In this document: piece after piece, positions 31,558 to 37,139 of the stretch
How the letters are laid out: every line of letters starts with the position of its first letter
How positions within the stretch are numbered: position 1 is the stretch's first letter
Assembly: GCA_003427395.1 (NCBI GenBank)
Contig: BFEA01000599.1
Coordinates: 1-37,139, forward strand
DNA: 37,139 bases
Source of the DNA: Chara braunii
Lineage: Eukaryota > Streptophyta > Charophyceae > Charales > Characeae
Direction of reading: 5' to 3'
Made by a program: the position numbers and the translations under genes
Notes under the pieces: model-generated
Database searches by the model: none
Told to the model about the DNA's origin: nothing
The model's input: only the letters and a program-made list of their open reading frames with translations

Positions 31558-32155
31558 AGGGCGACGTCCCGGCTGCCAAAGACCCCATGAACAACTGTGA
31601 AGGACGGGACGGGGCTGATCATTGGTCAGAGTCACAGAAGTGGCGATGAGGAAACAGTCTTCAACAGTTCCGTGATGTAGACGGCGAGGACTTCAGCTTG
31701 ATTGTCGCAGTAGCAGGTTGCGTCCGGTACACAATCTGATGATGAGGTCTGATCCGGATAGCAGGTCGCAGACTGATCTTGATGTCCATGTCAGAGGTGC
31801 TGCTCCAGAAGTCTGTGAGTCCAAGGTGTCGGCCAAAGGGAACAGCATGGTGGCCAACCAACTGTCTTATCTCCTCGTACTGAGTTGCAGCATGCCATCG
31901 TCGTCGTGCGCTTGCCATTAGATCCATTATCGTTGGCGATGCGCAGGGGCCACAAAGAGAATTTGGACAAGAGAAACAAGGATGTGACGGAGGATAGATG
32001 GGAGAACGGGGCGAGACGGAGGCAAGAGCGGATCAGACAGAGGGAGATCGAGGGGCAAGGGGTTTGCTGGGTGCAGGGGATATGTGTAGTGCAGGGAGGC
32101 AGGGTTGGGGCAGGGTTTAGGCGGGGTTTAGGTAGGGTTTAGGCATAGGGGGTAG
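31558..32155 (-). other. Element 3 3' noncoding region
   Basis: About 600 bp between the chromodomain stop (32156-32158) and the polypurine tract. It contains short frames on both strands without motifs. The sequence GGTTTAGGYRGGGTTTAGG near 32117-32142 is a local GGGTTTAGG repeat. Confidence 0.6.
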
Positions 32156-32877
32156 CTAGGATATAGGATGGGCGCGATTATAGGCGCGAACAAGTTTCAT
32201 AGCATTCTTAAGGTTAGCAAGAGGTTCCCATGTGGATTCTTCGTCAGGGCATCCTGTCCATTTAACTTTGTATTCTTTGATTGGTTCCAGGTGGTCATAT
32301 ACCTAAGTATTTCTTCGTCCTAGATGGCTTCGACGACGAATTCAGGGCCTGTGGGTAACATGATCGGTGGGGATCTAGGATATGGGCGGTCAGCGAATTG
32401 AGGTGGGGATTCATGGTATTCTTTTAGGTATTCTACGTGGAAGACAGGGTGGACACGACTCATGTCAGGTTGGAGTTGGAGCTTGTAATTGACGGGGGAG
32501 GTTTGTTCAATGATGGGGAAGGGACCGAGTCATTTGTTCGAGAGTTTCTTGGACAAGCCGTGCTCGGGTTCAAAGTGTTTGGCGGAGAGCCAGACTTTGC
32601 CCCCTTCTTTGAATGACACGTCACGTCTGTGCTTGTTAGTCTTGTTGGCTTGTTGTTCTTATGTTCTTTCAAGGGCTTTGGTAGCTTCTTTGAGGAGTCT
32701 GCTCATTGTTGCTACCCATTCATTGAGAGAAGGGCAGGGAGTGGAGGGGTTGAGTTGCGAGGGGAGCAGGAAGTCGGAGGGCACGCGCGAATGATAGCCA
32801 AGGTCGAGGTAGAATGGAGTCATGCCAGTGGAAGGACAGACAACGTTGTTGTAGGCGATCTCAGCGACGGTGAGCAA
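32156..32877 (-). pseudogene. Integrase C-terminal domain and chromodomain (element 3)
   Basis: After the integrase core, AEIAYNNVVCPSTGMTPFYLDLGYH and VSFKEGGKVWLSAKHFEPEHG are the conserved C-terminal integrase segments, followed by GPFPIIEQTS and HPVFHVEYLKEYH. The chromodomain begins EFVVEAI, meets a TAG at 32320-32322, reads DEEILRY, then after a one-base phase change continues EYKVKWTGCPDEESTWEPLA and NLKNAMKLVRAYNRAHPIS to a natural TAG at 32156-32158. Chromodomains steer integration to particular histone marks. Of the aromatic cage, Phe and the Trp of VKW are present; the third position (usually Tyr in W-x-G-Y) is Cys. Confidence 0.85.
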
Positions 32878-32883
32878 CTGATC

Positions 32884-33780
32884 TCAATCGTGTTGATGTG
32901 GATGACAATACTTCCTTAGGATTCTTTGGAGAGTATCGTTCACCTTCTCGGTTTGTCCTTCAGTCTGTGGGTGGAATGCAGTGCTATACTTGAGTGTGGT
33001 TTCGTAGGCTGTAAAGAGGTGTTTCCAGAATTGTGAAAGGAAGTGAGGGTCACGGTCGCTGATGATGTTCTCGGGGAGACCGTGATGGCGTGCGACATGA
33101 TCGAAGAAGAGAATGGCGACGTCCTTGGCATTGTGCGATGTGGTGCAAGGGATAAAGTGGGCGTGTTTAGTCAAGCGGCAAGTAATGACATAGCTGCAAT
33201 CATGTCCGTGGTCGGTCTTGGGGAGACCACAGACGAAGTCCATGGAAATGGATTGCCACTGGTGGGTGGGGATCGACAATGATTGTAGCTTGCTGGGATT
33301 GGCGCGGTTTGAGGGGTTGACGACTTGACGTGTGGGGCATGAGCGAATGTCGGCTTTGGCGTAGGCGAGTAAGGAAGGCCAATGGAAGTAACGAAAGATG
33401 GTGTCGAAGGTTTTCTGGAACCTGAGGTGTCTTGCAATCTTGGCGTCGTGGTGCTCGACCAAGAGCTGGGTACGGAGGCCACGTGCGTCGGGGATGCAAA
33501 GTCGACGAGTGCCCTTGGTGTCAACGTAAAGAAGTTGGTCGTGAAGCAAGTAGTCGTGGACTGAGTCGAGGTCACGAAGTTTGTAGTAGATTGTTGAGAA
33601 ATCCGGGCAAGAGAGGTAGCCTTGGGTGTAGCGGTGGTGGAGCAATGGTAGGAGTTGGATATAAATCATGACGGCGTAGACTTTCTCAAAGGGCTTGTGG
33701 TCGGGGCATCGGCAACGCGGTTGCTTTTGCCGGGGGTGTGGCAAATGGTGAATGTGAATTGGGCAAGAAAGTCTAACCAA
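32884..33780 (-). pseudogene. Integrase zinc domain and DDE core (element 3)
   Basis: This 298-codon frame holds integrase, which joins element DNA to the host chromosome. Zinc domain: VEHHDAKIARHLRFQKT gives His 111 and His 118, and SCPTRQ has Cys 148 but Arg 151 where the second Cys belongs. Catalytic core: ISMDFVCGLP (Asp 181), IISDRDPHF (Asp 242) and FHPQTEGQTEKVN (Glu 278), with spacings of 60 and 35 that fit the family exactly. The frame ends at TGA 32884-32886, in HQHD-stop-DQLL where relatives have Trp (TGG to TGA). The next frame is in the same phase. Positions count from the Met at 33780, which is internal to pol. Confidence 0.92.
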
Positions 33781-34626
33781 CGGGCTTGGCGCGGTGTGAT
33801 GTCTTTTTTGGTGAGGATGGGGGAGACGATGGTGTTGCCTGTGCGGATGGTGAAGTATTGCCCGTCAAGGTACGGGTGCCAGACTTTGAGGGCGTGGATC
33901 ACGACGAGGAGTTCCTTCTCGTTGGAGGGGTAGTTCATCTCCGCGGGAAGGAGCTTCTTGCTAGCGAAAGCGATGGGGTACTCGCCGGGTGGAGCCTCGG
34001 GGTGGGTGGGGGAGTCTTTGATGGAGGGGGTTTCAGAGGTGTCGCAAGGGAAGTGTTGGGATAGGACGGCTCCAAAGGCGAATTCGGATGCGTCAGTGGT
34101 AACACAGAAATGTCGAGAGGGGTGGGCGATCTTGAGGACGGGGGCCATGATGATGGTTTGTTTGAGGAAGTCGAAGGCGTTTTGGCGGCGGCCGTTCCAA
34201 GTGAAGGGTTCGTACCTGCGGGTGAATTCGTGGAGACGGTGGAGGGGGTATGAGATGTCGGAGAAGTTGCGGATAAAGGGGCGGTAGTAGTTGGTAAGGC
34301 CGAGAAATGAGTGAAGTTGGAGGAGGGTCTTGGGTGGTGGATACTCGATGAGGGCGGTGACCTTCAAGGGGTCCATGCGTATTCCTTCAGCGGAGACGAT
34401 GTGGCCAAGGTATTCAACGCTTGAAGCGGCAAAGGTCCATTTGTTGAGCTTGGCGTAGAATTTTTCCTCTCTAAGGATAGAGAGGACTTGGCGGAGATGC
34501 TGAAGGTGGGACTCGAAGGTGGGGCTATAGACAAGGATATCATCGAGGTAAACGACGACACAGACTTCGAGGAGGTCACGGAAGACGTGGTTCATGGTGG
34601 ATTGGAATGTGGCGGGGGCATCACCA
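33666..34626 (-). pseudogene. RT (C-terminal part) and RNase H of element 3
   Basis: A frame open from 34667 to 33666 begins in the adjoining LINE sequence and enters gypsy RT at DAPATFQSTMNHVF (end of motif B). The catalytic [10 protein letters not shown] (Asp 42-43 of the 333-codon frame) follows, then YLGHIVSAEGI, FLGLTNYYRPFI, the RNase H motif TTDASEFAFGAVLSQ, FASKKLLPAEMNYP, EKELLVVIHALKVWHPYL, QARWLDFLAQF and GKSNRVADA. The fingers and motif A are missing. The phase then changes near 33700-33780 into the integrase frame. Confidence 0.92.
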
Positions 34627-35580
34627 GGGCATAGCCAGCCCCCTCTGCTCCAGGAAGGACCTGTCAATGATCCAATCGTTGGTCAGCAGGCACTGGTGGT
34701 GTACGAAGGCAACCTTTTGCTGGCTTTGCCCTGATAGTGTGGAACCATGTGATTGGTTGTCGAGATTCTTGTTGATGTTTAGGTGCCTGATCCAGCGGGC
34801 CTCGACCTAGTCCCAGAGGTTAAACCTCAATCTGAGCATGCGATATGTGGATTTTACCAATAGGGTGTGCAAGGAGCAGCTACAAGTTTTCGCTCAACCC
34901 ACTAGGCTCGTCCAGGTCCAGCCAACCGGGTCAAAGGCCAACTGAGAGATTGGGGTACCCGATTGGAATGCCCGTGATTGGTCCTTGTGTTGCAGGACCT
35001 TGACGTTGAATAGTTTATTTTTCTGGGAGCCACCTCGAATCTTCCGGTTAGAGTTTGTGCAGCATGAAGTCCTGCCCTATTCCAAACAGGTTGATTTAAG
35101 CCTTCTCGTTTGTGTGCTTGTCTATCACATCCCCTATCATGTCGGGTTAGTCTCGTATGGCTACCCAGTCACCCCCTTGCAACCCGGGGCCTTTACAAAG
35201 GATTCGGAACCATTCCAAGGGGATAATGTCAGTCACCGTTTCTAGCACCGTCGCTGGGTGGTGGCAATGGCGTAGTCGTGGCTGGATATTTGTGGGGGAG
35301 CGCTTGTCCCTCGCTGCCTGGTCCCAGAGGTCCCCCACTCTAAGGATGCCTTTCTTGACCCACCCTCGCCAGGAGAAGCCCATGAAGTGGAGGACCCTTC
35401 CATTGGAATCGATGATCCATCTATTGTCAAAGAGAGGCTTCTGGCACACCTCCTCCATCATTTGGGGTGGGGTTTGTTTGCCAGGGGTAGGCGACACCAG
35501 ATTTTAGCACGTTGGGCTAGAAAGGGTCCTTCCTCAGGTCTGTCCATGCGGCCCGGTGGTCCTAGGCCTGTGGGTTAGCT
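34627..35580 (-). pseudogene. Second LINE ORF2 fragment, related to LINE-1
   Basis: The 116-codon frame at 35497-35147 reads EEVCQKPLFDNRWIIDSNGR, GWVKKGILRVGDLW, LRHCHHPA and IPLEWFRILCKGPGLQGGDWV. These align with EEVARQPLFGNKNITDRQGR, SWVKRGITRVKDI, LKHCHNIE and IPLDWVRILQKGPKLTYGDW of LINE-1 (about 18330-17990). Upstream, DLRKDPF parallels DLVKDDF. Downstream, near 34640-34700, a peptide like LEQRGLAMPW parallels LEQKGLALPW just before the zf-RVT finger, and there it stops at the junction with gypsy DNA. Several phase changes occur. It keeps the orientation of LINE-1 but lacks EN, RT, zinc finger and tail. Confidence 0.85.
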
Positions 35581-35699
35581 AGTGGTCGGGCTTGTCCCCG
35601 AGGGATTGGCCAACCGCTAATAGCTTTCCCCACCCCCAGCTCACAAAAACACTTGCCAGGTTCCTTCCTCGCCGGCCTGGTCTCCAGCTGGAACAGTTC

Positions 35700-35701
<2 letters not shown>
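35581..35701. other. Unassigned linker between LINE fragment and microsatellite
   Basis: No similarity to LINE-1 or other parts of the window was recognised. Confidence 0.5.
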
Positions 35702-35760
<59 letters not shown>

Positions 35761-35764
35761 NTGT

Positions 35765-35851
<87 letters not shown>
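35702..35851. repeat. Compound (TG)n(GA)n microsatellite with one N
   Basis: TG repeats run from 35702 to about 35788, broken by an N at 35761, then GA repeats to 35851. The N probably marks an unresolved repeat length. Confidence 0.97.
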
Positions 35852-35852
<1 letters not shown>

Positions 35853-36119
35853 AGACAGAGAGAGGGAGAGGAAGCAGCCTTGCCTTGGTGAGCTGCCCTC
35901 AATGTTTGCTTCCTCCAGCTTTTGGGGTTATGGTTGCAGCACTGAAGGAGTTTATAGGGAATGGAAAGGTGAGCTATCTCTTTACGGTGCCATCCCAGCA
36001 CTGACTTCTATATTGCCTTGCAGGGATTTGACCGGCCTCCTTCAATAGATATCCAAGGGTCTATGATGCAAGGAATATGAACGGGAACGATGTACAGAAA
36101 GCCAAGTTGCAAAATCACA
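35852..36119. other. No gene recognised
   Basis: Unique-looking sequence between the microsatellite and repeat copy B. No coding motif is visible. Confidence 0.5.
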
Positions 36120-36735
36120 CAGATGTCGAAGTAGTCGTGTACAAGCAGAGAGCACAAATGCACCGAGATTCCATCCAAATAAAAGCAATACAATGAAGTC
36201 ATGAGCCAATGTTCAAGCCCTCAGGCCACACCAACACAGTATCCAATGTTGCTCCTCTCTGTCTGGCGCCCGACGCCCAGCCTACAATACTCGCCTATCC
36301 TACCTACATCAGCATTCACGCAACAGGCTCACTTCAACTCTTGAAGACCAATGTACATATGTCAACACCATAGCCGACCTCTCTCGTGTACCAGGTACGT
36401 ATCTCTTCTCCCCTCATCAGACCCTGACCACCCACACTCACCTCCTTCTTGAAGACCACCGATCACCCTGTGTCCTCTAGCGCACCGCTGCCCAGCAGCG
36501 CCCCTCTTCACCTCACAAGCGCCCGCACGCGCCCTGGCTGCTAACGCAGCATGCAGCGTCTCGCGCAGCGACGCAGCAGCGTGGCCGGATTGCCTACGTG
36601 GGCCAGAATGCCAGACCGTGGCTGCCCTCCTTCCTATATGGAAGTGGCAGCCTCTGCTTGGCCGCGTGTGGCCTGGCTGGGAAGCTTCCAGTAGCTTCCG
36701 GTCAGGCCCCAGTACCTGTGTGGCGGACCCACCAG
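36120..36735 (-). repeat. Dispersed repeat, copy B
   Basis: The minus strand aligns along its length with copy A (15790-16408, plus). A minus-strand frame of 215 codons (37009-36362) covers most of it, but its peptide (Ala/Arg/Gly-rich) shows no known domain and copy A lacks an equivalent open frame, so coding is doubtful. It shares CACGTACCTG- and AGCAACATTGGATAC-type landmarks with copy A but lacks the (GGTGCT)n array and the poly(A). Confidence 0.75.
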
Positions 36736-37139
36736 GTGTGGTGCTCCGCTTGGGATAGAGATGGAGATGGAGGATTAGGGTGGCGCAAGATGACCCAGCG
36801 CAGCTCCCACGCCAGACTCCAACGTGCGTACTCCAAACTATGTGAATGTAGAATGAATCCAAGTACGGACTCTGGCTGGGGTATACCCCAGCGGACTGAC
36901 TGGACTGGACTAGACTGGACTGGCTGGTACCGAGAGAGGTACCGGCCTGGACTACCCTACCCCGAATACAACACAGGCCTGTGGGAACAGGCCAAGGGGC
37001 TGGTCTCACAGGCCAACCAGAGGTCGGCTACACGATCCTCGGCTTGTGATGGATCACCTAGATACAAGCACGCTTCCGCCAAGAAGCGGAACTCTACCAA
37101 AGAAAAGAAAACCTGAGTAGTCTAGGATGCGGAGCAAGC
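36736..37139. other. No gene recognised; short GGACT repeats
   Basis: A cluster of ACTGG/GGACT pentamers lies at about 36893-36926, followed by GGTACC palindromes (36927 and 36939) and CCTG-rich sequence. The 172-codon plus-strand frame over 36598-37116 has no recognised motif and is antisense to the doubtful frame of copy B. Confidence 0.45.

Larger units (their letters stand above)
31022..34626 (-). mobile_element. Ty3/gypsy chromovirus, element 3, 5' half missing
   Basis: Read on the minus strand from 34626: RT from motif B onward, RNase H, integrase with DDE core, chromodomain, 3' noncoding DNA, polypurine tract, 3' LTR. The chromodomain after integrase places it among chromoviruses. Gag, protease and the first part of RT are absent because the sequence switches to LINE DNA at about 34627. 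Only the 3' LTR is in the window. Lesions: a phase change between RNase H and integrase (about 33700-33780), TGA at 32884, TGA near 32537, TAG at 32320, and a phase change near 32300. Confidence 0.9.

Noticed and set aside
36362-37009. 215-codon minus-strand frame as a host gene
   Set aside because: It overlaps the dispersed repeat, copy A has no equivalent open frame, and the peptide is compositionally biased with no domain.

Overview
The window reads as eukaryotic, repeat-rich nuclear DNA from a plant-lineage genome. Evidence is chromodomain Ty3/gypsy elements, an APE-type LINE with a plant-style ORF1 (RRM-like domain plus CCHC knuckle) and a C-terminal zf-RVT finger, a hAT-type non-autonomous element, long microsatellites and assembly gaps. 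The protein style recalls charophyte algae such as Chara, but that is an unverified impression. No intact host gene, rRNA, tRNA or CRISPR array could be supported. Almost every long open frame belongs to a decayed transposable element or is antisense to one.

Layout. 1-3540: no recognised gene; a 30/29-bp minisatellite at 2021-2290. 3540-7589 (+): decayed Ty3/gypsy element 1 (gag, CCHC knuckle, protease, RT, RNase H, integrase zinc domain) ending before the integrase core. 7590-11744: no gene seen, several short tandem duplications. 11745-12513: GC-rich hAT-like element with 9-bp terminal inverted repeats and a perfect 8-bp target-site duplication, its middle hidden by 403 N. 12600-15100: a repeat family in both orientations, a 5'-truncated LINE tail (13400-14005, +) with poly(A), and a 184/196-bp tandem duplication. 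15790-16408: copy A of a dispersed repeat; an inverted copy B lies at 36120-36735.

16450-24440 (-) is a near full-length LINE (LINE-1): ORF1 with an RRM-like region and CCHC knuckle, a frame-shifted ORF1 extension, then ORF2 with APE endonuclease, reverse transcriptase and zf-RVT finger. A few stops and frameshifts disable it. Upstream of its ORF1, 24441-25760 is about 1.3 kb of strongly strand-asymmetric DNA (pyrimidine-rich on +) with internal tandem repeats, a candidate 5' UTR/promoter. 25855-26473 holds a 70-bp tandem unit and a 182-bp direct repeat.

28540-31021 (+) is Ty3/gypsy element 2, related to element 1, with gag only. It is cut at 31022 by the 3' LTR of element 3 (31022-34626, -), a chromovirus with LTR, polypurine tract, chromodomain, integrase and RNase H/RT. 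Element 3 is fused inside its RT domain to a second LINE fragment (34627-35580, -). A (TG)n(GA)n microsatellite and repeat copy B follow.

The elements do not form a pathway. The window is a nested and rearranged record of at least three gypsy copies, three LINE copies and one hAT element. Most informative are the boundaries that can be read exactly: hAT TSD, LTR/PPT edge, LINE-gypsy chimera, and a poly(A) tract flanked by a 15-bp duplication.
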